DNA of 64,000 nucleotides from Amorphophallus konjac (lineage: Eukaryota; Streptophyta; Magnoliopsida; Alismatales; Araceae): positions 177,250,413 through 177,314,412 of the forward strand of contig CM040128.1 in NCBI GenBank assembly GCA_022559845.1, read 5' to 3'. The notes beneath the pieces are model-generated. The model ran no database searches, had not been told where the DNA came from, and saw nothing but the letters and a program-made list of their open reading frames with translations. This document shows, in pieces, positions 23,994 through 35,636 of this stretch. Made by a program: the position numbers and the translations under genes. The number at the start of each line of letters is the position of its first letter. The stretch's first letter is position 1.

Positions 23994-23998
23994 GGAAC

Positions 23999-26225
23999 AG
24001 TCTCGGTCGTGCGCTCTCCCGAAGATGCTTGAGTTGGCAATCGCTCGGACGAGGACTCCCGACCCTCCTCTTCGGTCGATGTATAATGGGAAGGGTCGGT
24101 CGAACCCCAGTCCGAGTCATAGCGCTGCCCGGAAGGAAAAATGAGCTCCTTTGCTTGGGCCTCAGCCTCTATGGTGGCCCGATCGAACCCCTTGGAGAAG
24201 CCCTTTCGAAGGCCCCGGTGATAGCCCGACTCATAATAAGGGAAGGTAGCCTGGAGAAGAGCCGCGTGATAGGCCTCTGAGCACTTAGGTAGCTAGAGTG
24301 CTTCCACCCCGGCCAACTCCGCCTGCCTCTCGAGCTCAGCTATCCTATGTTCAGACTCGGACAACCTTCTTTTGGCCTCGGTCAGTGCATCCTCGGCCCC
24401 CCGGACTCGGCCCTTGAGCGCCCCCCGCTCGGCCTTCCACTACTCGCCGCGCTCGACCTGAATAATACGCTCCGCCTCAAGGAGCTCATTCTTCCGGTCG
24501 ACCATACGACGGGCCTGGGCCAGCTGCTCCGCCAACGGCCGAGCCTCCGCTTGGCTCGACTGCACCTGAGCCTAAAGTGGGGCCACCTCCAGACGAAGGT
24601 CACCAAGATCAAGGGTCAGACGCTCAATCTTCCGATCGAGCGCACCATGGGCCCACGAGAGAGCCTGCCGCACCGACTCCACCCGAGCATACACGCCTAT
24701 TACCTCAGCCCCGAGCTGGGCCAAGAACCAACTGCCTTCCATAAGTTGCTCGAAAAGCGTGGAGGGGGGACCCCTCTGGAGCTTCTCTCGCACAACTCCC
24801 GAAGCAATAGAATGGCACCTCCGGTACAGAGAGGCTCGGACGCTGAAGGAACTGGTCGGGGGAAGGGAAACTCTCTCTGGAGCAGTCAGGATTGGGGCAC
24901 CTTCTTCGAGCAATCCTGCCTCGAGGGCCCCACCGGTTGACTCGGGATAAGCGGCCCCGCCGTGTACTTCCCTGGCCTCGGTCGGCTGCGATCAGCCGCT
25001 ACATCCTACGACCCTCTAGCCTCGACCGACTCGAAACGGGCTCCTCGTCTGGCGGCCCCTCTGCTTCACTCGGCGCCCCAGCATCGGCCACGATCCCTTC
25101 GTCAATTGCCCCCGCTTGCACCACAGAGGGAGGAGGCAACAGGGGAATCTCATCAACCGGGCGGGTGGCCTCCACCTTCCTCGCTCGCTTCTTCTCAGTA
25201 GATTGAGCCTGCATCGAAGACCACAACAACTTCGCCATGGGATCCTTCCGCTTGACCCCCGACGTTCAGAAGCATCATCCTGGGTGACCCCCTTGCCCTT
25301 TTCCCGGGCACGGGATGAGCCCTCTGAAGCTGGGAGATTGCTCGGAGCCGGCGTATCATCCACATTGATGACCTCCAGCTCGATTGACGGTGCCTCCTCC
25401 TCCTCCTCCTCAGTCGCTCGCCGCAGATCTACGCGAAGAAGAGCAAATTGAGAATAGGAAAACACTCGCTTGAAAGAGGAAAAGTTCCTGAGAACTTTAC
25501 CCGTCGGCAATAGCAGTCGAGAAAGATACTCCTCGATGTTAGGAGGAGTCACCAACTCAGCAGTCTCCAGGCGGTCCCTGCCGAAGGATAGCAGCATCCC
25601 TCTCCACCTCCGGAGAGACCTCTGTTTGCTTCGAAGGGATGTTCGGGTGAAAGTTGGGCACCGTCGGGAAATCCCAGACCACGCCGACCGCCGACGGGCC
25701 CACCCAGAATAATTGGGTCTTCCACCCCTTATGAGAGGAATCCTTCACAGAAAGGTACACGCAACTCCTCTTCCGCTTCGCCTGAATGAAGAAGAAGCCC
25801 TTCCCGGCCAAAGGATTCTCCTTCAACTCAAAAAAATAGTGGAGGAAGTCTACTGAGGTGCGCACCCCTCTCTTGCCACAGAGAAAGAGGAAGGAGAAAA
25901 TAAGGGTATAAGAATTGGAGACCAGCTGGACAGGAGCCAGCCGGTAGAACCGAAGCAACTCGACGATGAAAGGATGGAGGGGCAGCTGAAAGCCGCACTT
26001 CCAAGCCAGCAGGAAAGAACAAAAGAGGCCAGAACGAGTGGCCGGACTGGATTCATGAGGCTTAGGTGCGAGGAACTTGAATCGCCATGGCAACCCATAC
26101 TGATTCTCCAGCCGTTTCAAGTCCGCCTCACCCAGCTCACTGTGAAGAGGCTCCGATGGCACCAAAAAAGTCCTCGAGGCATGTTCTCCCTCTCGGCTCT
26201 CGGCCCCTGGATTTTGGTCCGCCAT
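23999..26225 (-). pseudogene. Element A antisense gene: putative gypsy-type transposon protein (PF04195-like) with coiled coil
   Basis: Minus-strand passenger gene running from beside the A LTR toward INT. The likely start is the ATG at 26225 (MADQNPGAE); an open frame extends upstream to 26519 but crosses a TATA-like box. Residues ~50-200 match the plant 'putative gypsy type transposon' domain: CGFQLPLHPFIVELLRFY, LAPVQLVSNSY, FLCGKRGV, HKGWKTQLFWV. A frameshift at ~25557-25597 is followed by an acidic linker (ATEEEEEEAPSIELEV). A T-rich stretch at 25500-25429, bounded by GT and AG, may be a 72-bp intron. Another frame change lies near 25240. From ~24913 to 24300 a long coiled coil follows, with stops near 24573, 24440 and 24294. 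D cuts off the last ~37 codons (11816-11705). Function unknown; such antisense frames are known in Tat-type elements. Confidence 0.85.
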
Positions 26226-26388
26226 GGAACAGACAGAAGAATTGGGAGAAGAAGGGGAAAGCTCCAAATCTGAGGACTCCGGAGGAGAAGGAAGCTGACG
26301 AATCGCCGCCTCAGAATGCTCCCCTAGCTCCGATGGCCGGAACAATTCTCTGCTCTTCCGAGCTGCTCTCACAGCACAGTAGTCCCCC

Positions 26389-26402
26389 TCAAATATAAAT
26401 AC
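26389..26402 (-). promoter_or_regulatory. Candidate TATA box of the A antisense gene
   Basis: The minus strand reads GTATTTATATTTGA about 165 bases upstream of the ATG at 26225. It favours that start over the upstream in-frame ATGs at 26519. No other core-promoter sign was checked. Confidence 0.45.
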
Positions 26403-26660
26403 AAAGAGAGGCAAAACCCTAAACCCCGGAGATAAAGGGACGCAAAAACGCGCAATGCTTAAACCGGAGGCGGTGCCGCGATCCGATCTCCCGAGGAGGG
26501 GCCTTCTCTTATTCATCATGATGGGTATATTTTCAAGGCAAGTCGCATCATGTGGCCCCTACCAGAGAGAAATCTCTACCCAACCAGAGCCACAAAAAGT
26601 CCACTCCCAAATGCTACTCGTCCGAGCCTAATTTGGCTCGGGAGTAGGAGGGGGACAAGT

Positions 26661-26987
26661 GGAGAGGGGAAATCTCGTCGCCCGTACAGAGAGGCCAAAA
26701 GAGGTCCAACCAGACTGAACGAGGCCCAACTCCTTGAAGTGGTAGCCCTTAGGTCCACTCAATATAAGCCCAATAACTCACTTGAAACAAGTGCTTCCTA
26801 GGCGGCCTTCGGGTTGGGAAATCCGAGCATTAGTTAGATCGGGAAAGCTTCCTCAGAGCCCCCTATTCTTTGTCTCGATCGTGCACTCATTGCTCGGGAG
26901 ACCACTCCTAGGCAAGTGCCTATCGCTCAGGCTCACTGATGGAAGCTTATTGGTACGACCGTTGCGAGTCCCTTAATGGCGGGAAGC
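26661..26987 (+). repeat. A-family LTR, left part (interrupted by B)
   Basis: Starts TGGAGAGGGG, preceded by a purine-rich GTAGGAGGGGGACAAG that is the likely polypurine tract. It matches the reverse complement of 63660-63988 and breaks at 26987, where B is inserted. The remainder of the same LTR resumes at 61425; joined length is about 730 bp. Confidence 0.88.
26983..26987 (+). repeat. Left TSD of B (GAAGC)
   Basis: GAAGC immediately precedes the TGTTGG start of B and recurs at 61420-61424 after B's terminal CA. The uninterrupted A LTR at 63650-63670 has this site only once, which proves the insertion. Confidence 0.95.
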
Positions 26988-27689
26988 TGTTGGCACCCAA
27001 AATATGATCACCGGCGAACAAGCCATAAAGATGAATGATCCGGCCCACCGAAGCATGGAAGCCGACAAAGATCAACCTATTGAAGACTTCTCAAGCTGTC
27101 AGAGCCTCGAGTCACTCCGTATAGATACGGGGACTTCGCCTCAAGGGAGCCGGGATGAATTCACAACCAACTGGCGGTGCGACCAAGCCTGCCCAATGAA
27201 TCGGCATTGACTCTATCATGCTGCATACACTACACCCGTTGTCCGATCAAGGACGACGATCTACCCGGTGGATACCCACCTCATGAAAGGCTCTCCTGAG
27301 GATAAAGGAGTCCCCCCGGTTTCCCGAAACGGAGAACCGAAAGCTCTGACGGCGGAAGATCCCGATCGCCCAGCATGGGCACGGCTTCCCGCCAAGAAGG
27401 GCCCATTAGTGGCCGAATGATCGCCCGGCTCAGGCGGAACTATCTCCTGGCTATCCAACCCCCTAGAGAGTTGAGTACGAGCCAGGACGGACCAACAGCA
27501 TGGAGCGTAGAGCCAAAGGCCGTGTCGGCAGAAAGCCCGTACGGTCAAGTCAAAGCTATCTGGAGTCTCAAGAACGGCCGTACGTTGACCTGGGAGCTTC
27601 GACAAAACATCCCGCCAAGGTTTCGATGGGCATTGGCGAGATAATGTTCACGATGACTCCCGGAATCATCCCCGGACTCATCGGGTAGC

Positions 27690-27880
27690 TTGAAGCGCAC
27701 GAGGAGCATTAGCCCGGCGCGCCTTAAACCGGCGCGCCCCCTCATGCGACGCCCCTGATCCCGGCGCGCTAAAGCCCATCTTCAGCCCTTAAGCCGGCGC
27801 GCAAATCACCCTGAGGGTGTACTACCCCGGCGCGGTAAGCCTTGAAGGCTCTTCCCGGCGCGCTAATCCCACGCCGGTTC
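27690..27880. promoter_or_regulatory. Cluster of GC motifs (CCGGCGCGC...TTAA) upstream of B TATA
   Basis: At least six copies of a CCGGCGCGC-type core, several flanked by TTAA or TAATCC, lie in 190 bases directly upstream of the LTR TATA box. Position suggests upstream promoter elements. The same motif family recurs at 29515-29730 and, outside the LTR, at 51665-51915. Confidence 0.6.
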
Positions 27881-27898
27881 AAGTTCGAACTCAGGCCT

Positions 27899-27910
27899 CT
27901 ATATATAGGG
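27899..27910 (+). promoter_or_regulatory. TATA box of B 5' LTR
   Basis: CTATATATAGGG followed by a purine-rich leader beginning about 27920. This is the likely core promoter for the full-length B transcript, leaving about 900 bases of U3 and 2.6 kb of R-U5. The same box occurs at 52899-52908 in the 3' LTR. Confidence 0.75.
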
Positions 27911-29514
27911 TTCTTCGAGAACAGAAAGAGGAGGCGAGAGAGAAGAGGCCAGACGGAGGCCAGACAGAGGCCAGACGGAAACAAAGAAGAGAGACTCTCG
28001 AGAGGGAGGCTTCAAAAAACAAGAAAAGTAGAGAGAAGAGGAGGGATCGAGAGAGAATTCCAGAGAGAAGAATAGCGCCTCTCCTGGGCGTCCTCCGCCG
28101 GTGACCTTCTTCTTCCCCGACTGAGTTACGATACTTTGTTTTCGGTAGCAGGTGGGAACCGGCGTTGTTCCTCCCCTATCTCCCGCCGATTCCCCCCAAT
28201 CTTCTTCTACTGGTTGTAAACCGAAGAGGGGAGGGATGGCAATGATATGAGCCGACCCCTCCCCTCCTCTGTGATTCATCCTGCCATTGTATGTTCCTTG
28301 GCGTCGATGAACGGCATGCTGGCAGTGGTGTCGACGCCGGATTCTCAATGTAAACATTCGTTCGTTTTCCATCTTTGAATAGTGATACGTGTGCGAATGG
28401 TTAGGTCAACAGGGCGAGCTGATATTCAGAATCTCTGTCTCTCTCACTTGTGTCAATACGTATGTTGGATTCTCTTCGACGTAGATGTAATTCCGATTCC
28501 ATCGAAGCCTCGATTATGCCCCGAACCATCGTGGGCTATAGAAACACCCCTCCCCGGGGGTTTTCTTTCGATCATTCGCTTTACATATGATTCATGGATT
28601 TTTGCATCGTTCTTATCCTCATGGATAGAGCCGCGCCTCTACGTGTGCCTCTATCCGCTATACAAGGGATCCACCCCCCCCCCCCCCGAACTTTGCTTTT
28701 CAACCATTCGAGCAAATGCCCCTGCAACGATCTCGTTTCGTTTATGCATCTACTGCTCACATGCACCATACTCATCCACACCGCTCTGAGGGTTTCCGAT
28801 GTTTCGATCATCCGGGGAGGGGGACATTCCTCTGCTGTTTCTTGACGATTGCTGGGCGACCGGGGGGGCTCCATCTATCAATGGTGGGCACTCCCTCGAA
28901 GCCACTGCAGACAGTGACGGGGCCCTGGTTCAACGAAACTCAACCCCGACAAATTAAGACCCGACCGAGACCGGGGGATGCGTGCTCCTTGTAGGCTAGC
29001 CCTCGGAGTCCCGCTCTCCCAATGGTCAATATCTCCATGGGATGAACCATCGACTATGGGTCCGTCACCCCTCGTAGGCTAGGGGTATCGTTCCCACTGT
29101 CGACGGCTTCCTCCCCCTATTTCATTCCCCCATGGAACCTTGGGTGCCCCTAGTAGGCTAGTCCTCGGGGTACTCCATCCACTGGGGTTTGCTGGCTGAC
29201 ATTGTGCAGACCGGCGATGTAGGGGCTTGTTCCACAGGTGAACATGACCCTGCTTATCCCCTGCAATTCTTTGCAATCCGGGGGAGATGCTGTCCAATTC
29301 TGGATAGATTAAGTTTATGAAAAAACCTTGATGATCAATTGCTCCGAATCTAATTACCCTTGTGCTCGAGTATGAACCTCGTACTGGCTTAACATGTCAT
29401 CCTCGGAGGACTCTGGACTTCAATCTAATAAAATTTATTGGCCTCAATGGACTCAAAGTCCCCCAGATGGGCCCAACAAACTCAAAGATGGTCCAAAGAA
29501 ATGGAATTTGGGCT

Positions 29515-29730
29515 AAAACGGCGCGGAGTTCCCCGGCGCGCCCTAATCCGGCGCGGTACCCCCCCCCGCGCCGGATTAAGGACACACTCATATTCCCTTT
29601 TTTTTTCTTTGCGAGTTTTCGGCGCGCCCCAGACCGGCGCGCCCCCAAGCTCTCGCGCCGTCTTAAGCTATTAGTCATGGCCGCGCCGTATTAGCCGCTA
29701 TACCTACGCTCTGCCGCGCCGTGTAAGTCG
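29515..29730. promoter_or_regulatory. Second GC motif cluster in B LTR
   Basis: Repeated GGCGCGCC, GCGCCGGATTAA and CGCGCCGTATTAG-like elements in both orientations. It lies about 1.6 kb downstream of the TATA box, so it would be transcribed. Confidence 0.55.
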
Positions 29731-30505
29731 TAACCGCACCGGTTTTGAAACCCTTTTGATATTTTACTCACTCGCTTGCCTCGGGACGAGTCTCCTCTCT
29801 CGGGGGTGATGTCAATAATCTATATCTGACAGCAAATCGAATAAAAGAGGGGCTAAGCGAGCCTGAGTTGCATCGTCATCATCATCGTATCTGTTAGCAT
29901 TCATGCTTTCACTATCATACTCATGTCGTCCTTCCTCCTCTCGACGAGGGGCAATAAATGTGGTCGATCACCGCCGCCTTCATGGCGCTATCTTCATATT
30001 CAATATAATCATGAATGTCTTGTGTGCATGCATACATAGATCCCCGGGTATATTAAATGGCATCGACTGAAAGCCGGATCATGTCTGGCCGGAAGCCTTC
30101 GTCACGCGCGATGGTGGTCGTCGGACCTGCGTCCTCCGCCACGTACCGAGGAGCCATTTTCCCATTAAACTACGCATCTTCTGCATGATTAATGCTGCAT
30201 CCTGCCTGTCATTGCTATAATCATCATGTAGTTCTTTTTCCGGCTTCGACAGCCCGATATCTCGACAATTAATCAAAGGTGTTCCCTCCTCGTGGGGGAT
30301 GTAATTAACGCCATAACCTTTATGGTATGGCGGACTGCTGGTCCCGACCGAACCTCACATTCGCCCGACATGGGTCAGAATGAGCGCACAATAAAATCAT
30401 CACTCATGTGACTGGCACGCCCGCGTCGTCAATCAGTCAGTTGATTACCAGTTAGTCGATTGGTTGATCGATACGCGAACGAAAGGAAAGCACGCTAAAT
30501 AAGTC

Positions 30506-30523
30506 TGGCACGCCCGGTGGGAC
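30506..30523 (+). promoter_or_regulatory. Primer-binding site of B (candidate)
   Basis: TGGCACGCCCGGTGGGAC starts four bases after the 5' LTR end and begins with TGG, as required to pair with a tRNA CCA end. I have not matched it to a named tRNA. Confidence 0.65.
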
Positions 30524-30618
30524 CAGTGTCACCTTTCATCTCTTTGCCGAGATATCCGGGCTTCGAAGCCCTTTCAAAGGCTACTGATTATTTCCGGGTT
30601 TATCTTTGTAGGCAAACA

Positions 30619-32994
30619 ATGACAACTCATGGAATAGCTGGCGTAGACTTCGATCAGTCGATAGTTGCTGGACACGCGCAAGGGTACCTGGCGGTACCCA
30701 TGGAATTCGGCAGCTTCCCTGCCGCCGTAGGCTTCCCCAACTTTCTGGGTTTGGCCTTCGTCGACATCCTGGAAGTCGAAGCCCCAGAACCTGCCAAGCA
30801 AACTGTGGAGGAGGTGGAGCCTCTGAAGGTTCCCCGCTGCGACGACTTGCTCAAGAATCCGGCCTCGGCCACTAGCTGTATGGTGCACCACGTTGTACGT
30901 GGGACGCACCCCGCTGTCGCCAACAAACACCCTGGAGGACGTCAGCGTCGCCAAGTCCGTAGGAACACTACTGTGATCACCGGTACTGTGTCTCAGTCCG
31001 GGAAATCAATGCTGGTTGGAGGCATGCGCGTCTTCCTCAACGGACGCACGGCACGGGTGACCCCGGACCGAGTCATCCCCAACGTTCCTGTCCACAACAC
31101 ATATCAAGCCCTTGTTGGAAGGAGGGCAGAAATGGAAGAAGCCGGCCACCATGGCCAAGGAAATCCGACACTCAAGCCGAGGAAGTTCAAACAGGTGTGG
31201 GTTCCCAAACGGACCCGACCTGTCCACCAGCTGACACCCATCTGCCGCCATCCTGTGAATGATGATGCGGAGGTGATAAGAGAAAGGGGCCTACCCCCGA
31301 AGATGGAAGAAGAGGTGGTTGCGGATCCTCCGCGCCACAGAAGTTTCCGGGCTGCGGCCCGTCAAGCCAACGTCCCTGCCACGGGGCGAAGATTCCAACA
31401 GCCAGCCGACAGAGCTCGACTGGCCTACATTCCTCCTACGGGAGGCCGACCACTATCCCCCGTACTACACCAAGAACGGCGTCGAGAAGAAATGACCTGC
31501 TTGGTCAGAAGTTATTTCTGAGGTTTAGGCAACCCCTCACTCGGACAGCAGCGGTTGATGCAAACAATCGCCACTGAGGAAGATTACTGCCCATCGGCAG
31601 CACATGAAGAAGAGATGGAAGATAGAATGATGGTGTCGTCTGTCGACGACAATGGATACGATGACGGCTTTGAGATTGAAGCCGATGAAGCCTTCCCCGA
31701 GCGGGAAGAAAGGAGAAGGGTTTCTGTGTTCGAGAGGCTGACCTTTCCGCAACAAGCCAGGCGGAGGGTCCATCGACAAAGAAGAAGGATGCAGGTTTTC
31801 ACTTGCAACATGGCTGGTGTGTCCAGCCGATATGGGGAGCTTCCTGAAGACCCCCAAGAACTGGCTCAATTGGCCGTACGGCCGGGGCCAACTACCTGCA
31901 GGATAGAAGCAGCAAGAGGGCTTCTGACGATGATAAAAGAGAAACAACCCCAGGTCTATCCCCACTGGGATGATAAGGCCCCCGTCTTGACCGCTAATGT
32001 GGTGACGACGGAAGAAGAAGATGACGTCCTCCTCGACATCTTGCCTGAGGGTACGTCCGGGGAAACGACAGAGGGTATCCCCACCACTATAGATCCATCA
32101 GTTCTGATGCTGCTGCAGAAATATCAACGGGAGATAGATTCTCTGAAGAAATAGCTGATAGAAAAGACTGAGCATTCATCAGCTTTTAAACCACCCGAAG
32201 TCCAGGGTGAATCATCACGGGGAGTGGCTCGTCGAGACGACCCTCCACCGCTCTATACACTACCCCAGCCATCAGAGCCAAGCATGGCGACTGCACAACA
32301 GCGGCCGCCACAGCCTCAGCCGCTGCTACCTCCGGTGCTCCCTCAGGTGCACCCGACACCCCCGCTACTACATCCTCCATAGGCAACCACCCTGATCACC
32401 CCATACCTACAGCCAGCGCACTTCTATCCGGAGCCAGTCGACCCCACGGTCGTGAATCGGATGATGGTGGAGAGGATGATCGAGCTGAAGCTCGCAGAGA
32501 AAAGTGAAGGCGACTACGTCGCATTCGATGCCTATTGGGTGCCCTACCCGCAACACCATGCAGCTAAACGACTGCCCCCGGGAGTCAACAAGCCGCCTAA
32601 GTTTGACAAATTCAACGGGAAAGGTTCCCCTAAAGAACATATTGCTTACTATATGACCGTTATGGGTGATCTGGCCACCGACGAGTCATATCTGCTAAAA
32701 TTCTTCGGCTCCTCGCTGACGGGGCTCGCATTTGAATGGTACTGCAGCCTCTCGGTCGGGTCAATTAATGACTGGTCGGATATGCAGAGGAAGTTCAGAG
32801 AAAGATTCCATGTCACAGAGAGGGAGGTCACGGTGGCCGAACTCTACTCAACAAGGCAAAGGGCAGATGAGACTGCCCTTGACTATATCAAGAGGTGGAG
32901 GAACCTCGGAATGAGATGTAAGCGGCCCCCGCATCAGGAGGACGCTGTGCAAATATGCAAACAAAATCTCAGGAGGGAAATCCTAGAAAAATGA
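30619..32994 (+). pseudogene. gag: Element B gag with long N-terminal extension
   Basis: One reading frame from the first ATG (30619) to 32994, broken by TGA at 31519, TAG at 32152 and TAG at 32380. The first ~300 residues are basic and unrecognised. An acidic stretch (31600-31720) and a Gln/Pro-rich linker follow. The gag core is at about 32580-32990: PPKFDKFNGKGSPKEHIAYY, LAFEWYCSL, FRERFHV, DYIKRWRNL are hallmarks of the Retrotrans_gag domain. The extra upstream coding resembles the ORF1-like extension of Ogre-type elements, though it is in frame with gag here. A TGA at 32992 and a frame change end this segment. Confidence 0.85.
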
Positions 32995-33002
32995 TTGGAA
33001 TG

Positions 33003-34634
33003 GAAATACGATAGTTCGATCGGCTGAATAATGTGGTGGCTGAGGTGGAGGCTTTTCTAGCCAAGCCTGTCCCGATGTCGACTGCCAGCACAGCCCAGAA
33101 AGGCAAGACTGCGGAGCGGCGCCCACCACCTAAAGAAGCGAATGCGCTTGATATCAAGGCGTTCGAACAACAGAAGGAGAAAGATAAGAAAGTGGCTCCC
33201 CCGCAACCTGCGAAAGCTCCAGATGATAAAGAAGGTCCTTCGCTGAGGGACAAAATGAAGAAAGCTTATTCCTTTCCAAAAGACAAGACCCGAGTCCTGT
33301 TCGACTGGGTAACAGAATACAGCATGGTCACTCTGCCCGAGCCAAGGAGGCCGGAGGACCTGAAAAGAAAAGACAGTCCGAGATTCTGCCCCTACCACCA
33401 AATGTTGGGACATCCAATCGAAGACTGCTATGTTTTCAAAGACGTCATCGAAGGGATGGTGAAGACGAATGAGATAGAGCTGGGAGAGTACAAAATAGAC
33501 CCTCCTCAGTCACATGAAACCCCTTTCAGGAGGGCAGCAATCAACATGGTCTCCCTCTACCAGGCATTACCTGAGGAGATCTCTGAAGCAAGCACACGGA
33601 GCACCTACGAAATCCATTTCCTGGAGCCCGTGAAAGAACAACAGGGGTGTCAGCAAATCCCTGTGAAGCACAAGAAGAAGAGGGCACCCCGCCCAAAAGA
33701 GGGGGCACATATCCGTCGCATTACACCCCGGCCTGCTCCGCTAGTGGTAGCACCCGTATGGGTCACTTCACCCACAGCTGTCAGAATACATACACCTAAC
33801 AGGAGGAGACAAACTCCGCTGCCAGTAATCAAGGAAACCAATCCTGGAGTCCTTCGACTGCAACACTTAATTGAAGGGCTAGATGAATATGTGCTGCCCG
33901 AACTGAAACCTCTGCTGGTACGGGACCACGTCCCATGGCAAGAGCTGGAGCAACTCTCACTCCAGCTAGGGGAGGAAGCTAAAGCAGCAGCACCTCAAGA
34001 GAGCAACCTGTTCTGGGGGCAAGCACCTGCAGAAACCAAAAAGAAGAAAAAGTAAAAGCAGAAGAAAAGAAAGGGCGCTGGGGCCCATAAAACACAGGTC
34101 GTCTCCTGTAATACCCTGTCAGCACTCTTCAACCTACCCGGAGAAGAGGAAGAAGAAGAAATTTGCTTCACACCCCATGCTGGGGGGGGCAAGGCCGAGG
34201 CCACAACTGCTGCGCATGCCACTCGGTCAGGTCGAAAATGGGGGTGCCAGCCACCACCCAATCACAACATTATGTTCAGAGGGGAGCAACCCTACAAGAC
34301 GCCTTCGCCAGAAGTTAAGGGAGCCCAAATCCCTCCTCCGTCAGGCCTATACAACAAGAGTGGGGGCAAGGCAGTCCCTTCATTCCTTGAATTTATGAAG
34401 ATGTCAAAAGGGAAGCAGCCCTGTCAAGAAGCTAACCCTACACCCGAGGTCATTCACCCGCAGCCAGCGTAATCTACTGAGGATGCAAATGCGGATGGAG
34501 CTCGCCCTACAGCAGCTAATAAAGAAGACCCGACAGCCGGTGCCAGCCAAGAGGGTGCCGAGTCCGAGGAAGATGAAGCAGGTCCATCTGGACCCCCAAA
34601 TCAAAACCTCCCCAAGCCCAGATGGGCTGAAGAG
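33003..34634 (+). pseudogene. gag: Element B gag C-terminus and gag-protease linker
   Basis: After a frameshift near 33000 the coding continues in the frame of 33033-34055. It carries Lys/Pro-rich sequence and a C/H-rich motif CPYHQMLGHPIEDCYVFK near 33390, a zinc-finger-like element that stands where A has its own damaged version. TAA codons at 34053 and 34470 break the frame, but the same phase leads on (GEEEEEEICFTPHAGG) into the protease segment. No enzyme domain in this stretch. Confidence 0.75.
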
Positions 34635-35636
34635 ATGAAGCTCTCCAATGTCCGGGCTGGAAGCCGAATAATGAAGTTGCTCAAGAAGCTCCCCGCTCGA
34701 TTTACGATCTGGGAAATTCTCTCTCTGAGTGAAGAGACTCGACAGGCGATCATCACTACTCTGCAGACGCCTGCTCATTTTGAAACCTGCATAGTTGAGG
34801 ATATACCAGAAGCCAGTATGACCTTCTCTCCAGAAGACATGCTACTGCCTACTGCCAGCCACAACAGGCCGCTATATATGAAAGGGCACCTGAATGGAAG
34901 AGAACTGAACCGGATTCTAGTCGATCCTGGTGCAGCAGTCAACATCCTATCATATAGAATATACGAGAGGTACCACTTTAATGTGCATCTCGAGAAAGTC
35001 GGGGATATGCGTATCGCTGGCTTCAACCAAAAATGTGAAGTATCTATGGGAGTGGCAGAGTTCACACTGACCCTGGCAGATTTCACTACAACGGTGCAGT
35101 TTCATGTCATTGACTCTCGCACCTCCTACAAAGCACTGCTCGGCCGCCCATGGCTGCATGAAAATATGGTGGTGCCCTCCACGCTCCACCAATGCATCAA
35201 ATACAGCCTCCAGGGGAAGGAGGAGAGGATATTTGCTGATATCCACCCATTCGAGGCGTTTGAATGTCACTTGGCAGACGCCAACCTATATACGGGGTCT
35301 CCCCGGAAGGTTTCTGAAGTTGAAACCCCCACAGAAGCATCAAAAAATAGATCGGGTGACGGTTGGTATCCACCACCGCCACGCGGGTATGTCAAGCCAA
35401 AGTTGGTCTCCCATATCACAGCTCCTGGAAATGTTGGTAGGGTAACACCCCCAGCACTATACCCCAAAGCTGAGGAAGTGCAGGTCAACCGACAGCACGA
35501 CCGCATCGGAGTCCCGGCCGGCCTCACCAAGCCAGTCCTCGGCCTCAATGATCCCACTGTCGAACCTTTCAAAGCTTGGGAGGTGACACAGGAAGATGGG
35601 CCCAGCACCCTGTTCTATACAGCTGAGGAGCATCCC
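34635..35636 (+). pseudogene. pol: Element B protease region, truncated by C2
   Basis: The segment holds a retropepsin-like domain: ILVDPGAAVNILSYR near 34915 corresponds to the Asp-containing active-site loop, and YKALLGRPWLHE near 35130 is the conserved C-terminal strand of plant gypsy proteases. The Asp is kept, but the usual G after it is P-G. The open frame ends at 35636, where C2 is inserted, and resumes after C2 at 37978. Confidence 0.85.

Larger units (their letters stand above)
26988..30501 (+). repeat. Element B 5' LTR
   Basis: A 3514-bp LTR nearly identical to 51987-53679 plus 59597-61419. It holds two GC-rich motif clusters (27690-27880 and 29515-29730), a TATA box at 27899-27910 and a 14-base C run at 28674-28687. 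Short frames in it (for example near 28380 or 29362) are not genes. The last base differs from the 3' copy (TAAATA against TAAACA). Confidence 0.93.

Noticed and set aside
24347..25206. Plus-strand frames of 100-197 codons at 24.3-25.2 kb
   Set aside because: They are shadows of the minus-strand antisense gene, whose coiled coil gives a GC-rich open complement.
27868..27892. GGTTCAAGTTCGAACTC resembling a tRNA B box
   Set aside because: No A box or cloverleaf can be formed around it, and it lies in the B LTR just upstream of the TATA box.
28382..28994. ORFs of 80-135 codons in the B LTR
   Set aside because: They lie inside R-U5 of an LTR present twice, show no domain, and a C run of variable length disrupts them.
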